A stretch of 64,000 bases of DNA from Enhygromyxa salina. GTDB lineage: Bacteria; Myxococcota_A; Polyangia; Nannocystales; Nannocystaceae. The DNA is taken from contig NZ_JMCC02000006.1 of the NCBI RefSeq assembly GCF_000737335.2, positions 1-64,000 of the forward strand, written 5' to 3'. Both the position numbers and the translations under genes were made by a program. The notes beneath the pieces were generated by a model. It did no database searches, was not told the DNA's origin, and saw only the letters and a program-made list of their open reading frames with translations. Below are positions 1 through 10,567 of the stretch, piece after piece (the first letter of the stretch is position 1; each line of letters opens with the position of its first letter).

Positions 1-176
1 GGTCTGCTCGGCGTGGATGGGTCGCGGTGGAGTCGCCACGGGTGGGCTGTCGGCCGCCGGAGCTTCGATTTGCAGGGTTGTTCGCCCTCACGCGAAAAAA
101 ATCCCCACCAACCGCTGGCCGCGCGTAAATGCCGGAGGCGGGGCGGAATCGCGCCAGTCACGCGCAAGATCCGGGC

Positions 177-544
177 GACAGGACCTTCGGGCCGGGGCAA
201 AATGCGCGAAATCTGGATGACAGGACCTTCGGGAGGGGTCAAGAAAGTAGGTAGAGAGGTGCGTGAAACCCGGATGACAGGACCTTCGGGAGGGGTCGGA
301 AGGTCAAGAAAGTAGGTGGAAACATGCGCGAAACCCGGATGACAGGACCTTCGGGAGGGGTCGGAGCGACAGGACTTTCGGGAGGGGTCGGAGCGCGAGA
401 CATGACAGGACCTTCGGGAGGGGTCGGAGCGCGAGACATGACAGGACCTTCGGGAGGGGTCAGGTAAGACACGGGAGGGGTCAGGTAAGACACGGGAGGG
501 GTCAGGTACGCGAAAGCCGGATGACAGGACCTTCGGGAGGGGTC
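177..544. repeat. Degenerate direct-repeat array, no gene in 1-571
   Basis: About eight copies of a 22-base unit (core GACAGGACCTTCGGGAGGGG) start at 177 (variant), 219, 276, 341, 368, 404, 440 and 523, with truncated copies near 473 and 493. Spacers vary from a few bases to about 40 and themselves share AAGAAAGTAGGT and GCGAAACCCGGAT words, so the array looks grown by unequal duplication. Reading frames across it are only repeat translations and no gene is supported in the first 571 bases. The array lies downstream of the cytochrome b gene, which ends at 572 on the minus strand. Confidence 0.85.
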
Positions 545-571
545 AGGTAGAGCGAGAGCGCTTAGAGCGCC

Positions 572-2290
572 TCACTCCCCCAGCGCAAACACATACCCCG
601 CCAGCCCCTCAATCTCCTCGCTCGACAGCTTCCCCTCAAACCCCGGCATCTCCGCCCCCTCCCCATACAGGTCCGCCTCCCCCGAGTTCCGGATCACCCG
701 CGCGATCCACCCCCGAGTCCCCCGCCCCCAGAACACCGGCGCCCCACCGCCATCAACCCCCTTCTCCACCTCATGACACCCCGAGCAATCGAGCTCCTCC
801 CACACCGCCGCCCCCCGCTTGGCAAGCTCCGCATCATACGTCACCGCCTGCGGCGTCTCCTCCCCCAGCGCCCGCAGCTGCAACAGATACTCAATCACAG
901 CATCGAGCTGCGCATCCGGCAGGTCCGCCTCACTATAGGCCTCCATGTCCGTGTGCCCCTTGGTGCCCCCAAAATAGGCCACCGACCGCGGCGTACGAAC
1001 AGCCCCCCGCAACCACGCACGATCATTGTAATGCGACAAACTTGGCGCCTCCTCGCCTCCGCGCCCGTCGATCTCATGACAAGTCGCGCAGTTCTCCTTG
1101 AACAAGGTGATCGCAGCGAATTGCGGATCATTCTCCCACACGGCGTTCCCACCCGCCGGCGGCACGCCTGCCGCAGCGAGCTCCCGGGTCCGCTCCGCGT
1201 CCTCGTGCGCCACCACCAATCCCTCTTGGTAGTGCTCATTGTTCGCATCAGCCACGACCGCGAGCGCGGTAAGCACCACGACCCCACCCATGATCAACCC
1301 AACCCCCGCGAGCACGGGTCCGCGCTTCTTGACCGCCCGCGAGTCCGCCCGATCAATGAACGGCAACGCAAACAAGAACGTCGCCACCCCGCCCGGAATG
1401 ATCACCGTCGCAATGATCGAGAGCGGCCCCTCGAAATACTTCAATAGCTGAAACAGAAACAGGAAATACCACTCGGGCCGCGCCACGAAATTCGAGGCCG
1501 GATCAGCCGGGGCGAACAGCTCCGCCCCGTGGGTCCGATACGTGAGCGCCACCAACACAGCCCCCGTCACAGCCATCGCCGCCACGTCAATGAACAGCTG
1601 GTTGGGCCAAAATGGCTGGGCCTTGGCCGCGAGCTCGTCGTCGCTCATCGACGCGGGCGGCGTCACGCCGTGGCGGCGAAACAAGTACAGATGCACGCCA
1701 AGCAGCGCCGCCAGCGTGATCGGCAACACGAACACATGCAGCGCGTAGAAGCGCGTGATCGTCAGGTTGCCATACTGCGCCCCACCCTGCAGCGCGTGCT
1801 GCAGCAAGTCACCCAGCGGCACCGTGCCCATGATCCCGGTCGCAACCTGGGTCGCCCAGTAGCCCTTTTGGTCCCACGGCAACAGGTACCCGGTCAGCGC
1901 AAACGCCAGCACCAAGCCGCCCATCGCCAACCCGGTCCACCAGTTGAACTCTCGCGGCTTGCGATAGGCCCCCGCGAGCACGACCTGGATCAAGTGCAAC
2001 ACCGTGACCACGACCATCACCGAAGATCCGTGGTGATGGAGCCCACGCAAGAACCACCCGCCGGCGACCCGGTCCTGCAGGTACGCCGTGCTCGCCCACG
2101 CGTCGCTCGCCGAGGGACTGTAGTAGGTAGCAAGCAGGATCCCCAGCACGACCTGCTGCAAGAACAGGTAGGTCAGGACGCTGCCAAACACATAGCGAAC
2201 CCGAGCGCCACCCGGGACCTGCTCGTCGAGCGCCTCTTTGGTCAGCGCCCGTATGCCCGTGCGCTCGTCGATCCAGTCCATGACGCCCAT
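572..2290 (-). CDS. Cytochrome b fused to a C-terminal diheme cytochrome c
   Basis: This is a 572-residue membrane subunit of a cytochrome bc-type quinol oxidoreductase. The N-terminal part has cytochrome b helices with haem-ligand histidines in the GLHHHGSS...HLIQVV and YALHVF...GVHLYLF segments, and the subunit-IV part carries the PEWYF quinol-site motif. After the last helix the chain continues into a soluble tail with two haem c sites, CATCH at about residue 401 and CSGCH at about 502, which presumably replaces a separate cytochrome c1. The ATG overlaps the stop of the upstream Rieske gene by one base (TGATG), so the two are translationally coupled. No separate c1 gene is visible nearby. 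The role as proton-pumping quinol:cytochrome c reductase is inferred from the family. Confidence 0.93.
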   Translation of the reverse strand: MGVMDWIDERTGIRALTKEALDEQVPGGARVRYVFGSVLTYLFLQQVVLGILLATYYSPSASDAWASTAYLQDRVAGGWFLRGLHHHGSSVMVVVTVLHLIQVVLAGAYRKPREFNWWTGLAMGGLVLAFALTGYLLPWDQKGYWATQVATGIMGTVPLGDLLQHALQGGAQYGNLTITRFYALHVFVLPITLAALLGVHLYLFRRHGVTPPASMSDDELAAKAQPFWPNQLFIDVAAMAVTGAVLVALTYRTHGAELFAPADPASNFVARPEWYFLFLFQLLKYFEGPLSIIATVIIPGGVATFLFALPFIDRADSRAVKKRGPVLAGVGLIMGGVVVLTALAVVADANNEHYQEGLVVAHEDAERTRELAAAGVPPAGGNAVWENDPQFAAITLFKENCATCHEIDGRGGEEAPSLSHYNDRAWLRGAVRTPRSVAYFGGTKGHTDMEAYSEADLPDAQLDAVIEYLLQLRALGEETPQAVTYDAELAKRGAAVWEELDCSGCHEVEKGVDGGGAPVFWGRGTRGWIARVIRNSGEADLYGEGAEMPGFEGKLSSEEIEGLAGYVFALGE

Positions 2291-2859
2291 CAGACCTTCA
2301 CCTTGTCTTCCACGCCCTGCTTGAAGCGCTCGTAGCGGATCGCCACCAGCTTGCCTTCTTTTGGCTGCTCGAATTCAAGCTGATCGAGCCCCCGCGGCGA
2401 TGGGCCCTCTTCGTGGCTCCCGTCGAGCCCAAACGCGGAGTCGTGACACGGGCACTTGAATTTTCCGGTCGCGCCGTCGTAGTCGACCGCGCAGCCGAGG
2501 TGCGGACACACGCTCGAGAACGCGTGCAGCTTGCCCTCGATCACGACGACCCACGCGGATCCAATCTTGACGTTCTTGGTCCGGTTCCAGGCGTCGACAC
2601 GATCCGCGTAGATGTCGACCTTGATCGGGGTCTCGCCAAACTGATCGCGCTTGCCGACAACGACGAAGTCTTCGCCGCCCGAGGTGATCGTGACCCCCTC
2701 CGCCAAGGGCCATAGCAGCGCGCGCAGAGCCGGCGCGACGACGACACCGGCCAGTCCGGCGCCGAGCACCCCCACCCCTACCTTCAAAAATCCTCGGCGG
2801 CCGTCATCGGCCCCGCTCGCGTGCTTCGAGTGTGAAGTGTCGTTTGCTTCGTCGCTCAT
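2290..2859 (-). CDS. Rieske [2Fe-2S] subunit of the bc-type complex
   Basis: This 189-residue protein carries electrons from quinol to the haem c acceptor of the bc complex. Cluster-binding motifs are CPHLGC starting at residue 118 and CPCHDS at residue 136. The N-terminus has a twin-arginine-like GRRGFLKVG followed by a hydrophobic stretch (VGVLGAGLAGVVVAPAL), consistent with Tat-dependent membrane insertion of a folded iron-sulfur protein. It is the first gene of a two-gene operon with the cytochrome b/c fusion. A TAGCAT hexamer lies 18 bases upstream of the ATG. Length and motif spacing are normal for QcrA/PetA proteins. Confidence 0.95.
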   Translation of the reverse strand: MSDEANDTSHSKHASGADDGRRGFLKVGVGVLGAGLAGVVVAPALRALLWPLAEGVTITSGGEDFVVVGKRDQFGETPIKVDIYADRVDAWNRTKNVKIGSAWVVVIEGKLHAFSSVCPHLGCAVDYDGATGKFKCPCHDSAFGLDGSHEEGPSPRGLDQLEFEQPKEGKLVAIRYERFKQGVEDKVKV

Positions 2860-2877
2860 GTCGGCGCTCGTGGGGCG

Positions 2878-2883
2878 ATGCTA
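2878..2883 (-). promoter_or_regulatory. Putative -10 element of the Rieske-cytochrome b operon
   Basis: TAGCAT on the minus strand, 18 bases before the Rieske ATG. It matches the TAnnnT hexamers seen upstream of many genes in the window. No convincing -35 is visible. Confidence 0.4.
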
Positions 2884-3092
2884 ACAGCCCAGGGTCACGT
2901 CCGGCGAGCAGTCTCGCCGGTATCGTGCGCGAGGTCGTGACGGACCGCGCGCCCGGGATGTTACGCCCGCTCGCGGGCGCCCTCGTGGACAAGTGCCGCG
3001 AATGCACGGCCCAGGTCCACGCGCCTGCAGCCGCCGCCCACGGACCGCGCGGGCGAAGATCTACAGCTGCCACGCTGCCCCCCGCGAGGCGC

Positions 3093-3098
3093 TACCAT
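3093..3098 (+). promoter_or_regulatory. Putative -10 element, leaderless-type start
   Basis: TACCAT ends 8 bases before the GTG start at 3107, so transcription would begin at or near the start codon. Confidence 0.4.
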
Positions 3099-3106
3099 TG
3101 CGCGCA

Positions 3107-4921
3107 GTGGCTCGACCGACCGCACTGCTGGCCGTCGTGCTCTTGGCCCTCGTCGGCCCCGGCGGCTGCAACGGGTCCGGGACTCCGCAAGCCAACGAGG
3201 CCAAGCGCGATCGCCCCCGCTACGTCGAGACCCGCGAGACCATCACCCGCCTCGCCGCGGACCTGATGCGCGCCAACGATGTCACGGGCGTCTCTCTCGC
3301 GCTGATCGACGGCGACGAGATCGTCTGGGCAACCGGCTGGGGCATGGCCGACGTCGACGCCAGGCTCCCCGCTGGCCCACGCACGGTCTACAACGTGGGC
3401 TCGATCGCCAAGCTGATCACCGCCACCGCGATCTTGCAAGCGGCCGAGCGCGGCGAGCTCGAGCTCGACCAGACCGTCGCCGAGCTGATCCCCGAGCTCG
3501 ATCTCGCTGGCGCGGCCGAGCACGAGATCACCCTCGCGCAGCTGCTCACGCACCAGTCTGGCTTACCCTCGGACTGGTTCGTGCACAGTCTGTCCGAGGC
3601 CGCGCCGCCGTGGAACCAGATCGTCGCCGAGATCCAAGGCATCGAGCTCGCCGCCGAGCCCGGCTCGCACACCATCTACTCGAACCTCGGGATGACCCTG
3701 GCTGGGGTTGCGCTCGAGCGCGCAAGCGGGCAGCCCTACGCGCAGTTGGTCACCCACTCTGTGCTGCGTCCGGCAGGCATGCGCACCGCATATTTTTCCG
3801 ACGGCCCCCCACCCGAGCCGGTGCTGCTCCCGACCCACGACTCCCCTCGCGGGCTGGCGGCGATCGAGCGCGCCGCAGCCTACCGTGATCGCAAGGCGCG
3901 GCTCGACCCCGAGTTTCGAATGGCGCCCGCCGGGGGCCTGCACGCGAGCGTGCTCGACCTCGCTGGATTCGCCCGGATGCTGCTCGCCAACGGCCGGGTG
4001 GCCGGGACGCAGCTGCTCTCTCCTGTCGCGGTCGAGGCCATGCTCACCCGCCACAACGAGGCGCTGCCCCTCGATCTCGATCACAGCTTTGGCTACGCAT
4101 GGTTCCTCGATCACGCAGAGCTCGACTGGGCGGGTCGCGTGGCCTGGCACGGCGGTCGGACCTTCTACCACCACGCGCGCCTGATCGTGCTACCGGACCA
4201 CGGTCTCGCCGTGGCGGTGGCCAGCAATTCGCTGACGGCTGGACGTGCAGTCGAGAGCCTCGCGGTCGAGACGTTGATCTCGGCCCTGCAAGAAAAGCAC
4301 GGGCTCGAGCCGCCGCCGCCGCCCCCCAACACCGAACACAGCCCGACCTCGCCGGCGCTCATGGCCGCGTTTGTTGCGGCGCACGGCGGCGACTATGCGA
4401 CCAGCGTCGGCGTCTCGACGGTCGGCTTGCACGAGGGCGAGGTGTGGTCGCGCGCCAAAGTCGGCAGCGGTCGCCTGACGATCGACGGGGTCGACACCGG
4501 CACCGTCGAAGCCATGCCCGGCGCCCGCATCCGCTTCATCGACGTTGGCGAGGCCCACTTGATGGTCGTCGAGCGCGGCACGGTCGCGCGGCGCGGGGGC
4601 GTGCGTTTGCCGTCGCCGCCGCCGATCCCCCCCGCGTGGCTCGATCGCGTCGGCCGCTGGGCAGTGATCGATCGCCCCGGCGAGGTCTCGACGATCCGCG
4701 AGCCGACCTTGAGTGTCATCAATGGCCGCCTGACCCTCGAGTTCCTGGGCCTGCTCGAACACCCGCCGCTGCCGGTGAGCATGGCCCTGCATCCCCTCGA
4801 TGATCGACGCGCGCGCGTCGAGGGGCTCGCCCGCGGCCAAGGCATGATCATCGAGGTCCGCGGGGAAGCCGAACAAGAGCGCCTGTGGTGGTCAGGACGC
4901 GAACTGCAGCATCAGCAATGA
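3107..4921 (+). CDS. Serine beta-lactamase / class C-like lipoprotein hydrolase
   Basis: A protein of 604 residues from the GTG at 3107, with a lipoprotein signal peptide ending in a GPGGC lipobox. The beta-lactamase/transpeptidase fold motifs are all present: S99-I-A-K102 (catalytic SxxK), Y191-S-N, and H348-G-G in the place of KTG. Residues beyond about 410 form an extra C-terminal domain, as in eukaryote-like class C serine hydrolases and esterases. Substrate unknown; esterase, peptidase or beta-lactam hydrolase are all possible. The GTG was chosen because TACCAT at 3093-3098 lies 8 bases upstream and the signal peptide begins immediately after it; longer upstream starts would precede that putative promoter. 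Divergent from the Rieske operon. Confidence 0.85.
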   Translation: MARPTALLAVVLLALVGPGGCNGSGTPQANEAKRDRPRYVETRETITRLAADLMRANDVTGVSLALIDGDEIVWATGWGMADVDARLPAGPRTVYNVGSIAKLITATAILQAAERGELELDQTVAELIPELDLAGAAEHEITLAQLLTHQSGLPSDWFVHSLSEAAPPWNQIVAEIQGIELAAEPGSHTIYSNLGMTLAGVALERASGQPYAQLVTHSVLRPAGMRTAYFSDGPPPEPVLLPTHDSPRGLAAIERAAAYRDRKARLDPEFRMAPAGGLHASVLDLAGFARMLLANGRVAGTQLLSPVAVEAMLTRHNEALPLDLDHSFGYAWFLDHAELDWAGRVAWHGGRTFYHHARLIVLPDHGLAVAVASNSLTAGRAVESLAVETLISALQEKHGLEPPPPPPNTEHSPTSPALMAAFVAAHGGDYATSVGVSTVGLHEGEVWSRAKVGSGRLTIDGVDTGTVEAMPGARIRFIDVGEAHLMVVERGTVARRGGVRLPSPPPIPPAWLDRVGRWAVIDRPGEVSTIREPTLSVINGRLTLEFLGLLEHPPLPVSMALHPLDDRRARVEGLARGQGMIIEVRGEAEQERLWWSGRELQHQQ

Positions 4922-4928
4922 GTCGAGC

Positions 4929-5225
4929 GGGGGTAAAAAAGAGAGCGAAGCGTTCCCCCAGACAGGCCGACCAAGGGGCCCGAGCGCAGCGAGGGTGTCG
5001 ACGCGCGCGGAGGCGAAGCCGAGCACGGGTCGAGCGGGCTGGCTGGGGGTAAAAAAGAGAGCGAAGCGTTCCCCCAGACAGGCCGACCAAGGGGCCCGAG
5101 CGCAGCGAGGGTGTCGACGCGCGCGGAGGCGAAGCCGAGCACGGGTCGAGTCGGGCTGGCTGGGGGTAAAAAAGAGAGCCGAGCACGGGTCGAGTCGGGC
5201 TGGCTGGCTGGGGGTAGAGAACATC
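4929..5225. repeat. 116-bp tandem repeat, about 2.5 copies
   Basis: Units begin with GGGGGTAAAAAAGAGAGC at 4929, 5045 and 5162. Copies one and two are almost identical over 116 bases; copy three has an internal deletion and ends near 5225, with an extra short GGCTGGCT slip. The array fills the 323-base gap between the hydrolase stop and the M16 peptidase start. No gene is supported inside it. Confidence 0.9.
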
Positions 5226-5244
5226 TGGCATCATCCGCGCTCGC

Positions 5245-6665
<1,421 letters not shown>

Positions 6666-6666
<1 letters not shown>

Positions 6667-8303
6667 TGCACACGCCAAAATTCATTCAGCTCGAGCGACG
6701 CCCTGCGCCCGGTCGGGGGTCCCACTCGTGGACTGGCGCGCCGTGGGCAGTGACCTGTATGGCGGCGGCGTTGCTGCTGCCCGGGTGCAAGGTCGACGGC
6801 ACGACCGTGGTCGTCGACACCCAAGACCAAGCCCCCACCGATCCACCGCCCGCGCGGGCCAACCACAGCGTCGAGCTCCCGGTCCCCGCGGATCCCAGCG
6901 TCACCTACGCGGCGTGGTTTCAGGTCGGCAGCCAAGATGATCCGGTCGGCCGCGAGGGCCTGGCGTGGCTGACGGGCGAGCTGCTCGCGGGCGGCGGCAC
7001 CAAGTCGCATCCGTGGCAGCAGATCGTCGAGTTGTTGTTTCCCATGGCCGCGAGCTGGCGCGTCGGCGTTGACCGCGAGATGACGACGATCAGCGGGCGC
7101 AGCCACCACGAGACCGCCGACGCGTTCGCGGCGTTGCTGACCCAACAGTGGACCGAGCCCGCGTTTGATCCGCAGGACTTCGAGCGGCTGCGCAGCGAGG
7201 GGCTGAGCTACCTGCAAAAGAACCTGCGCTACGCCTCGGACGAAGAGCTGGGCAAGGCTGGCCTCGAGTGGCTCACGTTCCAGGGCACCCGCTACGCGCA
7301 CCCGTCCGTCGGCACGGTCGCCGGCCTACAGGCGATCACCCTCGACGACGTCAAGGCGTTCTATGCGGCCCACTACACCCGCGATCGCGTGGTGTTTGCG
7401 ATCGGCGGCCGCTACCAACAACCGCAGCTCGACGCGCTCGAGGCCAGCGGCCAAGCGCTCCCCGAGACCGCGAGCGCGAGCCCGATGCCAGCTCCGGTGC
7501 CCGCCCCGCTCGAGGGCAAGCGGCTGCTGATCATCGACAAGCCTGGCGCCGACGCGTCGATCTCGTTTGGTCACCCGATCGACGTCCACCGCGGCGAGCC
7601 AGACTTTTACGCGCTGTGGCTGGCCAACTCGTGGCTGGGCGAGCATCGCAATTCCTCGAGTCACTTGTTTCAGGTGATCCGGGAGGCCCGCGGGCTCAAC
7701 TACGGCGACTACAGCTACATCGAGGCGTTCCCCAACGGCGGCCAGCGGCAGATGCCGCCAACCAACGTCGCTCGCCGCGCGCAGCTGTTTCAGGTGTGGA
7801 TCCGAACCCTACCCAACGAGCACGCCCACTTCGCGCTCCGGGCCGCCCATCGGGAGCTCGAGCTATTCGTCGAGCACGGCCTCACGCAAGCGCAGTTCGA
7901 GCTGACCCGCGACTTCTTGCGCAAGTACATGCTGCACTTCGCGGACACGACCTCGCAGCGGCTCGGCTACGCGATCGACGACCAATTCTACGGGCTCGAC
8001 GGGCCCGACGGGCAGGGCCACCTCGATCGCTTCGCGGCCGCGCTCGACAGCATGACCCTCGAGCAGGTCAACGCGGCGATCCGCGAGCACATCGATCCCA
8101 GCAACCTGGCGATCGTGATCGTCACGGGCGAAGCCCAGCAGCTGCGCGAAGCGATCGTCGCCGACCAGCCAGCGACGATCAGCTACCCCTCCACCAAGCC
8201 GCCCGAGGTCCTCGCACAGGACGAGCTGATCGGCGCGCACACGCTTGGGATCTCCGCCGACCGGGTCACGGTGATCCCGGTCGACGAGATGTTCGAAAAC
8301 TAA
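6666..8303 (+). CDS. M16 family inactive partner subunit, lipoprotein
   Basis: This 545-residue protein has the M16 fold but no HxxEH: the equivalent position reads LAWLTGELLAGGG, so zinc binding is lost. The N-terminus has a rather long leader and then a lipobox (LLLPGC, C41), suggesting membrane anchoring. It is translationally coupled to the active M16 gene by a one-base overlap and probably supplies the substrate-binding half of the protease. An alternative start at the downstream ATG (MAAALLLPGC) would leave almost no n-region, so the first ATG is preferred. Confidence 0.85.
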
Positions 8304-8315
8304 CCCCGACTCTCG

Positions 8316-8370
8316 TGCTAGCCCCAAATCATTCACCTTTTCCAATTCAGCGCTTGATTTGGGACTAGCA
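8316..8370. terminator. Long hairpin between convergent genes
   Basis: TGCTAGCCCCAAATCA at 8316-8331 and TGATTTGGGACTAGCA at 8355-8370 pair over 16 positions with one mismatch, around a 23-base loop. It sits exactly between the convergent ends of the M16 operon and the von Willebrand A gene, the expected place for a bidirectional terminator. There is no clear U-tract. Confidence 0.6.
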
Positions 8371-8378
8371 GGGCTCAC

Positions 8379-9998
8379 TTAGCCCTCGCCGCAGTCAATG
8401 CTGGGGCGAGACGAGAGCTCGCACTCAGCCGAGACCACCACGTCGCCCGGAACCGCCACGCCCGGCCGCCGGACCAGCTCGAACTCGAGGTTGCGATCCT
8501 CGGCGACGCAGGCCTCGGCCAGGTCCGCGCCGGTCTTGGCGATCCAGCACGCGTCCTCACCGGCCGGCAGCTCCCAGCCGCTGTCCCCGAGCGCACACTC
8601 GACGATGCCCTGGTCTTGCCCGCCCGCGCTCTGGGTCACGTCGCAGCTGAATTCCAGCGCCTCCGTAGACGCGTCCAGATCGAGCACACAAGCAGGAAAG
8701 CACGCCGGAGGCAGCTCGACTTCAATGCCGGCGACGATGTCCAGGATCGCCGGGGTGTAGTCGGCCTCGCAGACCGAGTAGAGGTTGCGCCGGCCCTCAT
8801 CCACGCCCGCGCCAACGAACGCCTCGGCGAATGTCGCGAGCCGAACCGGCGGCACGGCGGTCTGGAGCTCGCCATTGACCTCGTTCTCACACCCAGCGCC
8901 GATCCCGAAGTCGCGCTGGAAGTTTGGATCCTCGCTGTCGGCATAGATCAGCTCCGCCGCGCCGCTGTTGTAGTCGGCAGGCACCCCCGCGATCACCGAG
9001 ACCAACACCTCGCGGCCGCCGATCTTGGTCGCGGCGATGCCCTCGAGCAGCTCGACATAGCGCGAGACCGGTCGCAGGACCGACGCCGCAGGATCCGTGG
9101 TCAGCTGCCCGTTGGCGTCCAGATCCACGTCCCAGCAGTCAGCGTAGGGGCTCTCGCCCGCGCACTGCACCCCGCCGTTCCAGCACACCGCCGAGGTCAC
9201 GCTGTTGGCCCCCTCCGCATAGAACGTGTCCTCGACGAACAGCTCGTTTTTCAAGCTTGGGTTGAACGAGCAGTCGACCTCGTCGGTCACGATCAGCACG
9301 GCCAACAGCGCGTCATCGCGCAAAAACCCAAACTCGGGCCGGTCCACGTTCTGCATGTTGTCGAGCGCCCGCGCCGTGGCCTCGAGCGGCGACTCCCACC
9401 CGCAGCCGCTGATCCCCTGGGGGGCAAAGCACGCAAACGCCTCGATCGGCTCGACCCCCGTCGGCAGGTTGTCGACGCCGTTGAAGCTCTCGATCCACGG
9501 GCGCGCGACCGCTTCGCCATCAGCCCGGATCGACGTTGGCCGAATCTGCAGATCCGCGTCACCGAGCTCGCACTGGGCCGCACAGGCCACATCAAACTTG
9601 TCCTCGTTGGTCACCGCCGAGACGAAGGTGCCCGGACGATCGACGCACGAAGACAGCTGCAGCTGGCCGCCGTTCGCGGTGTTGCCACACAGCGGACCCC
9701 CGATGTCGGTCGTGGTGATCGCAATCCGATAGTCCGCCCCCGCCTGCTCGAGCCGATCGATGAACGGCCCAAAGTTGGCAGCGAGGTTGGCCTGCTCGTC
9801 GCCCATCGACCCCGAGTTATCGAGCACCAACAGCACATCAACCTTCTTGTTCACGTCGAGCGGCAGCCCCCCCATCTCCACGATGTTACTGGCGAGATCG
9901 ACAGGCTTGATCGGATGCGCGTTGCACCCCGAAGCGAAGCTAGCAGCGACGAGCATGGGCAGGGCGAGGCACGAGAGGGTCAGGCGGCGGTTCTGCAT
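8379..9998 (-). CDS. von Willebrand factor A domain lipoprotein
   Basis: A 539-residue surface lipoprotein: signal peptide and lipobox FASGC (C25), then a von Willebrand A domain whose MIDAS begins D60-N-S-G-S64 and which runs to roughly residue 350. Many cysteines in the C-terminal half suggest an extracytoplasmic, disulfide-bonded protein. Such lipoproteins are numerous in myxobacteria and are thought to mediate adhesion or metal-dependent protein contacts; the ligand is unknown. The frame is open further upstream, but the signal peptide fixes the start at 9998. Transcribed towards the M16 operon, with a shared hairpin at the 3' ends. Confidence 0.85.
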   Translation of the reverse strand: MQNRRLTLSCLALPMLVAASFASGCNAHPIKPVDLASNIVEMGGLPLDVNKKVDVLLVLDNSGSMGDEQANLAANFGPFIDRLEQAGADYRIAITTTDIGGPLCGNTANGGQLQLSSCVDRPGTFVSAVTNEDKFDVACAAQCELGDADLQIRPTSIRADGEAVARPWIESFNGVDNLPTGVEPIEAFACFAPQGISGCGWESPLEATARALDNMQNVDRPEFGFLRDDALLAVLIVTDEVDCSFNPSLKNELFVEDTFYAEGANSVTSAVCWNGGVQCAGESPYADCWDVDLDANGQLTTDPAASVLRPVSRYVELLEGIAATKIGGREVLVSVIAGVPADYNSGAAELIYADSEDPNFQRDFGIGAGCENEVNGELQTAVPPVRLATFAEAFVGAGVDEGRRNLYSVCEADYTPAILDIVAGIEVELPPACFPACVLDLDASTEALEFSCDVTQSAGGQDQGIVECALGDSGWELPAGEDACWIAKTGADLAEACVAEDRNLEFELVRRPGVAVPGDVVVSAECELSSRPSIDCGEG

Positions 9999-10567
9999 CG
10001 GGCGGACACCAGAGCAAAGCCCTCGCCGCCCAAAACCGCAGTAATTCCACGACCCACACCAACAAACCCGACAACTACGTTGGCGATCGCGGCGACCTCC
10101 GCAACCCGATTGCTGGCAGCTTGTGTCGCCACCCGTGTCCACCAAACCCGACCATTTCAACCCGGCGTATCTACGCATGTGGAGATGAGCGAAGCGAAGC
10201 AAGGTCGGGCCAAGATCGAGAGACCAAGCAAGGCGCCGTCGATCTTCTGCTTCGCGCCTGCGAGCAGCCTGCCCATTGACTCGGGCTTGGCGTCCCCGCC
10301 CCGGCGCGAACACCAGCGCCGCCGCCATGGCCAACACCGAACCGAGCCATGCCAACACGCCGGCCGCGGGCGGCAGCGCGGACCGGGCGGCGATGGTCTC
10401 GATCCCCCCGGCGGCTGCTTGGGCGAGCCCTCCCGGCCGGTGCGCAGTCGGCGAGGTCCACGGCTTGTTTGGGTGTCTGGGGGGGCCATTGCTCGTGGGT
10501 CGTGGCGTGCAGCCGCCAGCTGCCTCAGTGGGGCCGGGATCCCTGGTGAACATGATAATCTGCGCGA
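9999..10567. other. Intergenic region with a possible frameshifted relic
   Basis: No intact gene is supported in these 569 bases. On the minus strand one frame reads a membrane-helix-like stretch (WLGSVLAMAAALVFAP, about 10355 to 10308) and the next frame then reads SMGRLLAGAKQKIDGALLGL (about 10280 to 10221), which together look like a small membrane protein broken by a frameshift. A divergent promoter for the neighbouring gene lies at the right edge. Confidence 0.35.
10554..10559 (+). promoter_or_regulatory. Putative -10 element, leaderless-type start
   Basis: GATAAT ends 8 bases before the ATG at 10568; no Shine-Dalgarno sequence is present. This is the closest match to a consensus -10 among the hexamers in the window. 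Confidence 0.5.

Noticed and set aside
177..544. Possible CRISPR array
   Set aside because: Spacers are of very unequal length and share words with one another; no cas genes are near.
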